64,000 nucleotides of DNA from Anoxybacteroides voinovskiense (GTDB lineage: Bacteria; Bacillota; Bacilli; Bacillales; Anoxybacillaceae), in the NCBI RefSeq assembly GCF_014196205.1, contig NZ_JACIDE010000009.1:1-64000 (forward strand). Reading direction: 5' to 3'. Below, one piece after another: positions 39,801-49,224 of the stretch; positions within the stretch are counted from its first letter, which is position 1, and each line of letters starts with the position of its first letter. Position numbers and translations under genes: made by a program. The notes under the pieces were generated by a model. That model searched no databases. It saw only the letters and a list, made by a program, of their open reading frames with translations, and was not told the origin of the DNA.

Positions 39801-41574
39801 AAGATACTTCCTGAAACTGACGGTGGTACAATTCATAATAAAACCCTTTTGCTTGTAACAACGAATCGTGCGTCCCTTGTTCAACTACCGTTCCTTCCCG
39901 AAGCACGAGGATGCGGTCGGCATGTTGAATCGTGTTTAACCGATGGGCGATCACAAAACATGTCCGATTGTTCATCAATCGCGTTAATGCCTCTTGAATC
40001 GCCAATTCTGTTACGGTATCGACGTTGCTTGTTGCTTCGTCTAAAATTAAAATGGCTGGACGAGCAATCATCGCGCGGGCAATTGCAAGCAACTGTTTCT
40101 GTCCTTGACTAATGCCACCCCCGTCTTGCTGTAACATCGTATCATATCCATTTGGCAGTTTCATAATAAACGAATGTGCATTCGCCTGTTTCGCTGCCTC
40201 TACTACTTCTTCATCGGTCGCCTCTAACCGGCCGTACCGAATATTTTCACGAATCGTCCCTTGAAATAAAAAGACATCTTGTAACACAAAGGCCATCTGC
40301 CGGCGCAAACTCTCTCGTTTAATGTGGAGAATGTCATGGCCATCAATCAAAATTTTCCCTTTCGTAGGATCGTAAAATCGTGTCAATAGTTGAAGAATCG
40401 TCGTTTTTCCTGCCCCAGTCGGACCGACAAGCGCAACGGTTTCCCCTTGTTTCACAGAAAAATCGACGTTATGAAGCACCTCTTTCGCTTGGTCATAGGA
40501 AAACGACACGTGCTGAAATTCCACTTCTCCACGAATCACCGGCAAATCTAGCGCTTCTTCCTCTTCTTCTTTTTGTTCATCTAATATCGCAAATACTCGC
40601 TCTGCTCCGGCTAGGGCAGATAGGAGCGTATTCCATTGGTTTGCCAAGTCGTTTAACGGACGGATAAATTGCCGCGCGTATTCGGTAAAAATAACAATCG
40701 TTCCGACCGACACCATTCCTTCGTAAGCGAGTATTCCACCGATGCCGGCAAGAAGCGCAAAGCTTAAGTTGTTTAACACGTTCATTAGCTTTGGAATAAA
40801 TCCAGAATACGCTTGCGCCCAAAAACCGGCATGTTTTAATTGCTCATTTTTTTGCAAAAATCGAGCAATCATTTCTTTTTCTTGTGCAAACAATTGGATT
40901 GCCTTTTGGCCAGAAATGACTTCTTCGATGAACCCGTTCAAGTCGCCTAGTTGTTGTTGTTGCTCGCGAAAGCGCGGTTGCGTTCGATTCGTAATCCATT
41001 TCATGCCACCAAACAACAGCGGGACAATTAGAAGGGTGACTGCCGTTAAAATGGGGCTTAACGAAAGCATTACAACAATTGCCCCCATCAACGTAAGCGT
41101 ACTAGAAACGACTTGAATGGCTGTGCTATCGAACGTTTGGCTCATATTGTCAATGTCGTTTGTTACTCGGCTCATTAGCTCCCCTGATTGCCGGCGGGTA
41201 AAAAAAGCGAGCGGCAACTGATGGAACTGCTCAAATAGCCGCAGGCGAAGCGAAGATACTGTTCGTTGGGCAATGCCAATCATCCAGTAGTTTTGCCAAA
41301 AAAGAGAAAGAGAAAGTGCCAAATAAACGACTAGTAGCATACCAGCAATCATCATAAATCCGTTCGCCGTTTTCGCGATGATCGTGTCAATTGCTTTCCC
41401 GACAAGGTACGGACCGAGAAGGCTAAGCGCTGAGCTAACGATTACTAAGCCAATGACCAATAAAAACCGACGTTTCTCTTCAGCAAGAAATGCCCATATT
41501 CGCTTTAACGTTCGAATATTTTCTTTCGCTGGGCGCTTCTCTTTTATGACTTTCCTATGGTGTGCGTGGCGCAT
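39799..41574 (-). CDS. ABC multidrug exporter subunit, catalytic half
   Basis: A 591-residue half-transporter with six helices and an ATPase: Walker A 'GPTGAGKTTILQLLTRF', Walker B 'ILILDEATSNVDT' and H-loop 'CFVIAHRLNTIQHAD' are intact, but the signature is 'ISQGQKQ', not LSGGQ. That makes sense in a heterodimer whose degenerate site is formed by this signature and the partner's Walker B. It overlaps the partner gene by 20 bases. Like YfiC of B. subtilis. Confidence 0.87.
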   Translation of the reverse strand: MRHAHHRKVIKEKRPAKENIRTLKRIWAFLAEEKRRFLLVIGLVIVSSALSLLGPYLVGKAIDTIIAKTANGFMMIAGMLLVVYLALSLSLFWQNYWMIGIAQRTVSSLRLRLFEQFHQLPLAFFTRRQSGELMSRVTNDIDNMSQTFDSTAIQVVSSTLTLMGAIVVMLSLSPILTAVTLLIVPLLFGGMKWITNRTQPRFREQQQQLGDLNGFIEEVISGQKAIQLFAQEKEMIARFLQKNEQLKHAGFWAQAYSGFIPKLMNVLNNLSFALLAGIGGILAYEGMVSVGTIVIFTEYARQFIRPLNDLANQWNTLLSALAGAERVFAILDEQKEEEEEALDLPVIRGEVEFQHVSFSYDQAKEVLHNVDFSVKQGETVALVGPTGAGKTTILQLLTRFYDPTKGKILIDGHDILHIKRESLRRQMAFVLQDVFLFQGTIRENIRYGRLEATDEEVVEAAKQANAHSFIMKLPNGYDTMLQQDGGGISQGQKQLLAIARAMIARPAILILDEATSNVDTVTELAIQEALTRLMNNRTCFVIAHRLNTIQHADRILVLREGTVVEQGTHDSLLQAKGFYYELYHRQFQEVS

Positions 41575-43282
41575 AGCTCATCCCCTTCTTTCCAAGCTGT
41601 GATTGGACGATTTGGCGATATAGTTCGTTATTGAGCAGCTGTTGATGCGTTCCTTTTGCGAGCAATTTTCCGTCTTTAAATAAAAGAATGGTGTCTGCTT
41701 CCATCGCTGTCGTTATTTTTTGTGTCACGATAAGCGTCGTGCAGTCGTATGCTTTTAATGCTCGCCAAACGTTCGCTTCCGTTTTGGCGTCTAGTGCGCT
41801 CATACAATCATCCAAGAGTAATAGTTTCGGCTTGCGAATAAGCGCGCGGGCGATGGCAATCCGTTGCTTTTGTCCACCTGATAGCGTCACCCCTTTTTGT
41901 CCGACTACTGTATCATATTGGTTGGGAAACGACATAATCGTATCGTGAATTTGCGCGGCTTTTGCCGCTTGAGTCATTTCTTCTTCTGACACGTTCCTTC
42001 CAAAACAAATATTTTCACGAATCGTTCCGGAAAACAACAACAACTCTTGTGGAACAAACCCGATCGATGCTCTCAGCGTCGCTTCGTCCCAATGACGAAC
42101 GTCGATGCCATCAATAAAAATTGTCCCTTCCGTCACCTCATATAATCGCGGAATCAGCTGCAGTAGCGACGATTTTCCTGCACCCGTTTCTCCTAAAATA
42201 GCAACCGTTTCATTCTCCCGAACAGAAAAAGAAACATCACGCAGCACAAATGATTCGCTCGCAGGATATCGAAACGAGACGTGTACAAATTCGAGCTCTC
42301 CTCGCGTAATCATGGCGTGATGCGTTTTTTCTTTTGTATTCGTCGGCATTTTGAGTAGTTCGGCGATGCGCCGTCCGGATGCTCGCGCCCGTGAAAACAC
42401 CATCGTTACGAAAGTAAAAATCGATAACGCTGCGGTCATTCGTGTCGTGTAGTTAATGACCGCGACTACTTCGCCTGCATTTACTCCTCCTGTCGGAATT
42501 TCTTTTCGCCCAATGAACAAGATGACGACAATTGCCACATTCATAAAAAAAAGCAAAGCGGGCGTAATCGCTTCGACAAACCGCGAAACAGTCATCGTTT
42601 GCGCCATTAATGTTTCGTTTTCATTTCGGAAGCGCTGTTGTTCATATGTACTGCGAACGAACGCTTTAATGAGCCGCATGTTCGCCATATTTTCCCGCAT
42701 AATGCGATTGACTCGATCTAGCGCTTGTTGGACACGGGAAAATCGTTCGGCTGCTTTTTTCATCGCCCAAATTAAAAAAAGGAGCAAAAACGGGACAATC
42801 ACTACGAGAATAAAAGCAAGCCTCGCTTGGACGATGAGCGCCATGACCATGCCAAAAATAATCAATAGCGGTGCTCGCAACATAATACGCAAACTCATAA
42901 ACACCATGTTTTGCATTTGCGTCACATCGTTTGTCATTCTCGTAATGAGTGAAGCGGTGGAAAATTGTTCGACCTGCGGAAGCGAGCATGATTGGATTTT
43001 CATAAATAACCGCTTGCGTACATCAAAGCCAAATTGCTGTCCGACGTACGCTGCCGCAAATGAATTAGTAATTCCCGCGGCAAATGCTAGCAAGGATGCA
43101 ATAATCATCACCGCTCCCCATTTCCAAATGACGGGAAAATGGTTTTTTATAATACCTTCGTTAATGATTTTTTCCATTAATAACGGCTGCCAAAGTTCAA
43201 CGATAAGTTCAATGAGCATTAAAAACCAAGCGATTCCCATCCATTTTCGATAAGGTTTTAAGAGGGAAAGCACACGCCACAT
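41555..43282 (-). CDS. ABC multidrug exporter subunit, degenerate half
   Basis: The 575-residue partner has Walker A 'GETGAGKSSLLQLIPRL' and a good signature 'LSGGQKQR', but Walker B ends in Asp-Asp ('LLLLDDCMSALDA') and the H-loop His is Gln ('LIVTQKITT'). This is the degenerate site of heterodimeric exporters such as BmrCD/YfiBC. ATG 43282 follows GGGGAG. The pair exports hydrophobic drugs or lipids; substrate unknown. Confidence 0.87.
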   Translation of the reverse strand: MWRVLSLLKPYRKWMGIAWFLMLIELIVELWQPLLMEKIINEGIIKNHFPVIWKWGAVMIIASLLAFAAGITNSFAAAYVGQQFGFDVRKRLFMKIQSCSLPQVEQFSTASLITRMTNDVTQMQNMVFMSLRIMLRAPLLIIFGMVMALIVQARLAFILVVIVPFLLLFLIWAMKKAAERFSRVQQALDRVNRIMRENMANMRLIKAFVRSTYEQQRFRNENETLMAQTMTVSRFVEAITPALLFFMNVAIVVILFIGRKEIPTGGVNAGEVVAVINYTTRMTAALSIFTFVTMVFSRARASGRRIAELLKMPTNTKEKTHHAMITRGELEFVHVSFRYPASESFVLRDVSFSVRENETVAILGETGAGKSSLLQLIPRLYEVTEGTIFIDGIDVRHWDEATLRASIGFVPQELLLFSGTIRENICFGRNVSEEEMTQAAKAAQIHDTIMSFPNQYDTVVGQKGVTLSGGQKQRIAIARALIRKPKLLLLDDCMSALDAKTEANVWRALKAYDCTTLIVTQKITTAMEADTILLFKDGKLLAKGTHQQLLNNELYRQIVQSQLGKKGMSYAPRTP

Positions 43283-43354
43283 CTTTTTTCTCCCCTTCCT
43301 GATGTCTTTCATTTTACATCGGAAGAAGCGCCTTTTACAATTTTGGTGCTCAAA

Positions 43355-43388
43355 CAGAAAAAGGATGCCTCGTTATCCGAGACATCCT
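43355..43388 (-). terminator. Terminator of adhT
   Basis: AGGATGCCTCG (43362-43372) pairs with CGAGACATCCT (43378-43388) with one mismatch; minus-strand T-run from the A-run near 43358. Confidence 0.75.
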
Positions 43389-43397
43389 AGTTCGCTA

Positions 43398-44414
43398 TTA
43401 TTCTTCTAATGTTAACACGACACGACCGTTAATTTGTCCTTTTAACATCCGATCGAACACGTCGTTAATTTTTTCAAGCGGTTGCACTTCAACGATTGTT
43501 TTTACTTTTCCTTCTGCGGCAAATTGAAGCGCTTCTTGCAAATCTTTTCTCGTTCCGACAATGGAACCGATGACTTTCACGCCGTTTAATACGGTATCGA
43601 AAATTGGAATTGGCATTTCTTCTGGTGGCAACCCGACAAGCACGCACGCACCGCCGCGACGAAGCGCTTTATACGCGGATTCAAACGCTGGTTTCGATAC
43701 GGCTGTTACGACCGTCGCATGGACTCCGCCGACTTTTTCTTTCATAAACTGCGCAGCGTCTTCTTTTTGTGGATTCACGACCAGGTCAGCCCCAAGTTCT
43801 TTGGCTAAGTCAAGTTTCTCATCGCCAAGGTCAACGGCAACAACATTAAGCCCCATTGCTTTCGCGTATTGCACCGCTACATGACCTAATCCACCGATGC
43901 CGTAAATAGCCACCCACTCACCTGGTTTCGCGCCGGTTACTTTAAGCGCTTTATATGTTGTAACACCTGCGCAAAAAATCGGTGCAGCTTCTTCAAATGA
44001 CAAGTTATCCGGAATTTTTACGACATAATCGGCAGCCGCCCGGCAATATTCTGCATATCCGCCGTCTACCGAATATCCTGCATTCAATTGATTTTCACAC
44101 AATGTTTCTTGTCCGCTTAAACAATAGTCACAATGACCACACGCGGAATAAAGCCAAGGAATACCGACGCGGTCTCCTACTTTTAAGTGAGTGACGCCCG
44201 GTCCTACTTCCTCTATCACCCCAACGCCTTCATGACCCGGAATAAGCGGAAGTTTCGGTTTTACTGGCCAGTCACCATGCGCTGCATGCAAATCCGTATG
44301 GCATACGCCGCATGCTTTAATGCGCACGAGCACTTCGCCATAGGAAACAGATGGTTTTTCTACTTCTTTTACTTCTAGTGGTGCTTTAAATTCATGAACA
44401 ACTGCTGCTTTCAT
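43398..44414 (-). CDS. adhT: Zinc alcohol dehydrogenase AdhT/AdhP
   Basis: An NAD-dependent medium-chain alcohol dehydrogenase of 338 residues. Catalytic zinc ligands are in '[17 protein letters not shown]' and '[12 protein letters not shown]'; the structural zinc in '[15 protein letters not shown]'; the coenzyme loop is '[19 protein letters not shown]'. The sequence closely resembles AdhT of Geobacillus stearothermophilus as recalled. Oxidises ethanol and similar alcohols or reduces acetaldehyde in fermentation. ATG 44414 follows GGGAGGG. Confidence 0.93.
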   Translation of the reverse strand: MKAAVVHEFKAPLEVKEVEKPSVSYGEVLVRIKACGVCHTDLHAAHGDWPVKPKLPLIPGHEGVGVIEEVGPGVTHLKVGDRVGIPWLYSACGHCDYCLSGQETLCENQLNAGYSVDGGYAEYCRAAADYVVKIPDNLSFEEAAPIFCAGVTTYKALKVTGAKPGEWVAIYGIGGLGHVAVQYAKAMGLNVVAVDLGDEKLDLAKELGADLVVNPQKEDAAQFMKEKVGGVHATVVTAVSKPAFESAYKALRRGGACVLVGLPPEEMPIPIFDTVLNGVKVIGSIVGTRKDLQEALQFAAEGKVKTIVEVQPLEKINDVFDRMLKGQINGRVVLTLEE

Positions 44415-44538
44415 CGTTTTCCCTCCCATTATTTCCAAGAAACATCTTGCTCACTTTTTATCATAGTCGCTTTCCTAAAAAGGAAGAAGAGGGAAATAGT
44501 TCTTTTCAAAAAACTGTCAAAAACATATGACAAAATCG

Positions 44539-44925
44539 TTAACGATTTACCGCTTGCATGGATTGGTTTGTTAGCCAATGAATGGCATCCCGCTCTGTTT
44601 GGGAGAATACGAACAAACGGTCGAGCTTGGCGATGGTAAACAGCCGTCGAATCGCTTCGTTTTCTAAAAAAACAAAAAGAAAAGTTTTTTGTTTATCCGT
44701 TTCTTGCTTAAGCAAATGAATAAACACCGAAAGCCCTGTACTGTCAATAAACGTTAGCTCGCTCACATCAAACAAATACACATCTTTCGTTGCGTGCTTA
44801 AATATTTCCATCAGCGCTTGTTTGGCAGTTTGTTGCGTACTATAGACTAATTTCCCTTTCAACGAAATTTTTTCATAACGAGCAGTGGAGGTTGCTTCAA
44901 TCCGAATCATTGGCATCTTCATCAT
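44539..44925 (-). CDS. STAS-domain anti-anti-sigma factor (RsbV/SpoIIAA-like)
   Basis: A 128-residue protein with the STAS fold; the phosphorylated serine is expected in 'LTFIDSTGLSVFIHLLKQ'. In the family it releases a sigma factor or another target from a kinase. It is the last gene of the three-gene partner-switching module; the kinase gene ahead is frameshifted. Confidence 0.8.
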   Translation of the reverse strand: MMKMPMIRIEATSTARYEKISLKGKLVYSTQQTAKQALMEIFKHATKDVYLFDVSELTFIDSTGLSVFIHLLKQETDKQKTFLFVFLENEAIRRLFTIAKLDRLFVFSQTERDAIHWLTNQSMQAVNR

Positions 44926-44926
44926 T

Positions 44927-45351
44927 TCATCTCCCCATTTTCATCCCGAGTGCGTATGTGCCGTTGGCTAACGGCTCCACCCATAGAGCGTCCATCAATT
45001 CTCTCATCAACAGAAGTCCTCGTCCCGATTCTTCTAGCAGTACATCTTCTAACCGTTTCGTTTGTCGACTCTCGATGAGTTGTTTTGAAAGACCATTCGC
45101 CGCATCCGAAACAAAAACAGTCACATCGTCTTTTGTAATACGCACCGAAAGGGTAAGAGCAGCATTGTGTTTATTGCATTGCGTTCGAACTGCTTCGATC
45201 GAGTTAATGATTGCTTCATGAACGGATAAACGAATGCTTGCCTGTCACGGACAGCGAAAAATGAGGCGAGAGAATCAATGACTAGATCGCAAAACTCGAT
45301 CGTTTCTACATTTGCTGGGCAGTGAAGCACCATCTCGTACATTCCTTGCAC
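44927..45351 (-). pseudogene. RsbW-like anti-sigma kinase, frameshifted
   Basis: The GHKL-type kinase is split over two frames. The first (from the GTG at 45351 or ATG 45342) gives 'VETIEFCDLVIDSLASFFAVRD'; near 45240 it must move one base back to continue 'QASIRLSVHEAIINSIEAVRTQCNKHNAAL...DDVTVFVSDAANG...SGRGLLLMRELMDAL', which has the N-box, DxxxG and GxG boxes of RsbW. Full length would be about 140 residues. No slippery heptamer is seen, so this is a one-base deletion or a sequencing error, not programmed shifting. Confidence 0.75.
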
Positions 45352-46794
45352 CTACCATTCTTGAATTGTAATGGAAAGTAAGCAAATATCATCTGCAGGA
45401 TGAGGCTGACGCACATGGTGATCGACGAGTAGCCGCAAAAACTGCTGATCGGATAGATGGTGATAGTTTTTTAGAAATCGTCGGATTTTTGTAAGGCTCG
45501 TTAAAATGGACGAATCGATTGCTTCTAAAATGCCATCGGTGTACAAAAACAACCTCGTTCGTTTGTCGTAATGAACCACCCCTTTTTCAAACGGAGCAGA
45601 AAATGGGCTGCCAATTGCAAGACCGCCTTTATCTAGTTCCGTTATTTCTCCGTCGTTTGTCAGCATCAGCCCAAACGGGTGACCAGCGTTAATGTATTCA
45701 ATTTTTCTCTGCTTCGTATCAATGACTAAATAAATCATGGAAAACAAATAATGGATCTCTAGTTCTTTTTCTGGGAACAAATTTTGCAAATGTTTTTCTA
45801 GTTCCAACGCAACGGAAACCGGGTCTACTACCCGAAGGATTAACCCTCTTAATAACGAGCGTAACGACATGCTGATTAAGGAAGAAGAAAGGCCGTGGCC
45901 CATGACATCAATAATCATCATCCCAAAACGATGGTCGTCAATTTGGTAACACGCATAAAGGTCGCCTGACAGTTCTTCCGATGGAATGTAAATGGCGTCC
46001 ATCGTAATTGTGTCATGTTGAAGGAGAGGAGTGAGTACACTTTGTTGAATTTTTTTCGCTAGTTCTACTTGTTTTCCGTGTTCAATCTCCTTTTGCCTCA
46101 TTTTCGTGATATCGTTAATCGTTACGATATATCCTTGGATATGTTCGTTGTAAGCGATTGCAAGCGCCGAGCAAGCGAGATAAAGCACCTCCCCGTTTTT
46201 TCGCCTCGCCGTACATTCAAACGTTAGCGGTTCTCCTTGTGCTGTTTGTTCAAACATGCTTTGCATATAACTCGGATGGCATTGCAAGAAAGAAAAGAGC
46301 GGCTGATCGATAATGTCTTCTTTTTTCCATCCGAAAAGTTGTTCCGCCGCTTCGTTCCAATAGCGGACGTTCATCGTACGGCTGAGCTCAACTATTGCAA
46401 TTGGCGATGCTTTATATATCGCTTCGACGACATATTCTGCTTCTGGAACATCCGCAAGCTGCCAAACGTATAGTTTGGTGCGAACTTCTTCGCACCATAC
46501 TACATCGACAGTCACCTGTTTTCGACGGGAAACGGTTGGCGAATGAAGACAAACTTCCCCTTGCCATCGAGCGTGCGTTTGCAAATGCGTCCATATCGCT
46601 TCATCGTCTACGGCAAACGAATGCGAAAACAACGTTCGCAGCGACCGTCCGATGACTTGCTCTTTTGCATAGCCAGTGACCGACAATATACGTTCACTAA
46701 TCGCAATAATCGTTCCTTTGTCGGTCGTAATGACAACCCCTTCCTGCGCATACACATTCTCCAGCTTCTCCACCACATTCAACTCTACGTCCAC
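45352..46794 (-). CDS. RsbU-like PP2C phosphatase with two PAS domains
   Basis: A 480-residue environmental phosphatase: PAS domains at about 15-115 and 122-230 ('IYKASPIAIVELSRTMNVRYWNEAAEQLFGWKKEDIIDQPLFS'), a linker 'QVELAKKIQQSVLTPLL' and a SpoIIE/PP2C domain with 'PSEELSGDLYACYQID', 'MIIDVMGHGLSSSLISM', 'LYTDGILEA' and 'ADDICLLSI'. It dephosphorylates the STAS protein in response to a PAS-sensed signal. First gene of the module. Confidence 0.85.
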   Translation of the reverse strand: MDVELNVVEKLENVYAQEGVVITTDKGTIIAISERILSVTGYAKEQVIGRSLRTLFSHSFAVDDEAIWTHLQTHARWQGEVCLHSPTVSRRKQVTVDVVWCEEVRTKLYVWQLADVPEAEYVVEAIYKASPIAIVELSRTMNVRYWNEAAEQLFGWKKEDIIDQPLFSFLQCHPSYMQSMFEQTAQGEPLTFECTARRKNGEVLYLACSALAIAYNEHIQGYIVTINDITKMRQKEIEHGKQVELAKKIQQSVLTPLLQHDTITMDAIYIPSEELSGDLYACYQIDDHRFGMMIIDVMGHGLSSSLISMSLRSLLRGLILRVVDPVSVALELEKHLQNLFPEKELEIHYLFSMIYLVIDTKQRKIEYINAGHPFGLMLTNDGEITELDKGGLAIGSPFSAPFEKGVVHYDKRTRLFLYTDGILEAIDSSILTSLTKIRRFLKNYHHLSDQQFLRLLVDHHVRQPHPADDICLLSITIQEW

Positions 46795-46895
46795 GTTTGT
46801 TCAACCCTTTTACTAGTATTTAGATAACAAATGCTCATCATGAAAAACGAAATATTCCTCCTTTTCAGAATACTCTTCATTTATTTCGTCCTCTC

Positions 46896-48014
46896 CTACT
46901 TTTTTTCCTGCTTCCTAAACAAGAAAGATGAACGATGACGAATGATTGCGAACAAAAGCAGCAACAGTGGAATACCAACTTGTAGCGGGATATGCATATA
47001 GAGCGTCACGATATTTAATCCTTCTTTAATATGTTCAGAAAAATTGCTGGCAATTGCAATGGACAATAACAACACAGAAATGCCTAACGGATATACAAGC
47101 CGTTGGTGCTGTGGCATACGAAATAAGTCCGCAGCACCAATGACTCCAGCGTAAAAAAAGAGGCTAATCTTAAAAAAGCCACCGACAACCAATGCAATCA
47201 TAAACAATACATCTAACCGCTCTAAAAAATTGGCTACACGAATTTCTCGAATTGTATTTAACAACGGAAAAGTCGAACGAGCAACCGTGTCTGCCCCTAA
47301 TACAGCGATATTGATTGCCATAATAAATGCTAAATTTAACCCGCTCAACAATATGGCAAGCCAGCCAACCATTTTTGCTTTTTCATGCTTTTGAATATAC
47401 GGCAACAACATCGTAAAAACGACCGTTTCTCCAAACGGAACGTACAACGTTTGGGTAAATACGATACGAAACACTCGTTTCCATCCTTCTTCTAATACCG
47501 GTTGTAACCGATGGATATCGATCAACCCAGCGGCCACTACTAGCGCAATACCAGAAAATGCTGTAAAGTAAAGTGAAAAGAAAAATAATTCGCCAGTTCG
47601 CGCCAGCACTTCTATTCCTTTATAGGCAGCGTACATGACGGTTAACATCATCACAGCATTTAAAACAAAAAGCGGCGTTTCTGGATAGGCGAATGTTAGC
47701 AATAACTCACCGAAATCACGCAATACACGGGCAGCGATATATAAAAAATAAAGAATGTATACAAGCGCAATTATTTTCCCGAAAAATGGACCAACAATTT
47801 GCTGGCTATATGCTGTTAATGGAAGTGATGGATAATAAGTGAACAGACGATAATAAATAAAAAACAGCCCTCCCCCAAGCACCATGCCGCACAAAATCGC
47901 CAACCATACATCTTGTTTCGCATCAATCCCAAGCGGAATGACCATGGCGCTGCCGTGTTCAAATAAAATAGCAAGCATCAATAATTGTCGCGCACTAATT
48001 CGCGCTTGCTCCAT
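46896..48014 (-). CDS. Germinant receptor B-subunit permease (GerKB-like)
   Basis: The B subunit of a spore germinant receptor is an APC-type permease in the inner spore membrane. 372 residues, ten helices; 'QISARQLLMLAILFEHGSAMVIPLG' is the N-terminal mark, 'LTAYSQQIVGPFFGKI' follows. ATG 48014 follows AAGGCGG by eight bases; the GTG at 48023 is too near. Last gene of an A-C-B operon as in gerK. Confidence 0.85.
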   Translation of the reverse strand: MEQARISARQLLMLAILFEHGSAMVIPLGIDAKQDVWLAILCGMVLGGGLFFIYYRLFTYYPSLPLTAYSQQIVGPFFGKIIALVYILYFLYIAARVLRDFGELLLTFAYPETPLFVLNAVMMLTVMYAAYKGIEVLARTGELFFFSLYFTAFSGIALVVAAGLIDIHRLQPVLEEGWKRVFRIVFTQTLYVPFGETVVFTMLLPYIQKHEKAKMVGWLAILLSGLNLAFIMAINIAVLGADTVARSTFPLLNTIREIRVANFLERLDVLFMIALVVGGFFKISLFFYAGVIGAADLFRMPQHQRLVYPLGISVLLLSIAIASNFSEHIKEGLNIVTLYMHIPLQVGIPLLLLLFAIIRHRSSFLFRKQEKK

Positions 48015-48027
48015 ATCGTTCACCGCC

Positions 48028-49224
48028 TTATGGAAAATATGGATTACTCCTCAATCCTGTACGTCGAATAAATGTATCTACTGTCACATGGACAGAAATG
48101 TTTGGGAAATATTGTTCATTCCACGTCTGTTTCATCTTCTTCCATTTTTCCGGATATGATCTGTGCACCACTTCCCCCAACCCAAAAATATCGCTTTTTT
48201 CTCGTTGAGCTTGTTGAATCGCTTTTTGTATTTCTTTTTTTATTTCTTTTCGTAGTTTTGTTTCAAGGTTAGTAATGTTGGCTGGATTAGTGAAATCAAT
48301 AGGAACGAGCACTTCCCCGACGTCTCCTTCTGTTTCTACATGAATCGTAAGAACCGGCTTCCCTTTTTTCATTTTCGCCGCTATTTCTGTTTTCGCTCGC
48401 ATTACTTTATAGGAAACGGATTCTTCTTTTCCCTCCCAATCGACAGTAATCGCTGTCTGTTTTATTTTATTAAGAATCCATAATACTCCACGCGCCTCTT
48501 CTCCGCTAATCCATCTTACAAGTTTTCCATTTTTAAACATCGCTAATTCTGAGGCACGAAGCCGTGCAGGTGGTCGAACGAATTGAACGTTTTCTTGTTG
48601 CTGTCCTTTCTTTAGATTCCTATCTAACCGAAAACTACTCATGACTATTTCTTTTCCGGCGAGCGAGAAATCCTCGATGATTTCGCCTGCATGAACATTC
48701 AAATTTTCTCCCCATACTGTTTCTGTCATCTCTAATGTTTTAATCATTTGATTGGCAGGGATTTTATCAATCGGGGTCAACACGGATAGCAACTGTTCCG
48801 CTGTTTGTTTGCGAGCAATAACGACGCTTGCAGTTGTTCTAAATTGCGGATTTCGCTCAATTGCATCAAAAATTTCTTTGATTCCTTCGCGCGCCAATTG
48901 TTCGCCAATGACAACAAGGTTTGTGTGAGCGTAATATGTAATCCGGGAAACTTTTTTTGATACCTTCCGGCTCGCCTCGACTAACGTATCTCCCGTTGAT
49001 GTATATAAAGTGACAGGAACTCCACTTCCCCCTCCCCCTCTTTGCGTTGCGCCAGCTACGTTTCCTGGATTTACAACTTGAAGCGTTATAACATATTTCC
49101 CATCTTTTTTATCTACTCCAACCGCAATAACAAACGCTAAATCGGTTAATTCTTTTTTACTCCAACACCCAGAAAGAACTATCGCATGAGTAATTATTAC
49201 AATAAGAAAAAGGAGTTTCTTAAT
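48028..49224 (-). CDS. Germinant receptor C-subunit lipoprotein (GerKC-like)
   Basis: A Ger(x)C-family lipoprotein, 398 residues, with a lipobox 'IVLSGCWSKKELTD' (Cys about residue 20). The chosen start is an ATT codon at 49224, six bases after AAGGGG; it overlaps the gerA stop as ATTAA. No ATG, GTG or TTG lies between it and the lipobox; the upstream GTG at 49287 lacks a ribosome site and would disturb the signal peptide. The rest has 'AVGVDKKDGKYVITLQVVNPGNVAG' and 'YAHTNLVVIGEQLAREGI'. Confidence 0.8.
   Translation of the reverse strand: MKKLLFLIVIITHAIVLSGCWSKKELTDLAFVIAVGVDKKDGKYVITLQVVNPGNVAGATQRGGGGSGVPVTLYTSTGDTLVEASRKVSKKVSRITYYAHTNLVVIGEQLAREGIKEIFDAIERNPQFRTTASVVIARKQTAEQLLSVLTPIDKIPANQMIKTLEMTETVWGENLNVHAGEIIEDFSLAGKEIVMSSFRLDRNLKKGQQQENVQFVRPPARLRASELAMFKNGKLVRWISGEEARGVLWILNKIKQTAITVDWEGKEESVSYKVMRAKTEIAAKMKKGKPVLTIHVETEGDVGEVLVPIDFTNPANITNLETKLRKEIKKEIQKAIQQAQREKSDIFGLGEVVHRSYPEKWKKMKQTWNEQYFPNISVHVTVDTFIRRTGLRSNPYFP

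Noticed and set aside
42456-43253. 265-codon plus-strand frame
   Set aside because: Antisense of the ABC transporter gene, with no ribosome site and no recognisable domain.
45230-45250. Programmed -1 frameshift in the RsbW-like gene
   Set aside because: No slippery heptamer of the X-XXY-YYZ type and no strong downstream structure; a plain one-base deletion or read error is simpler.
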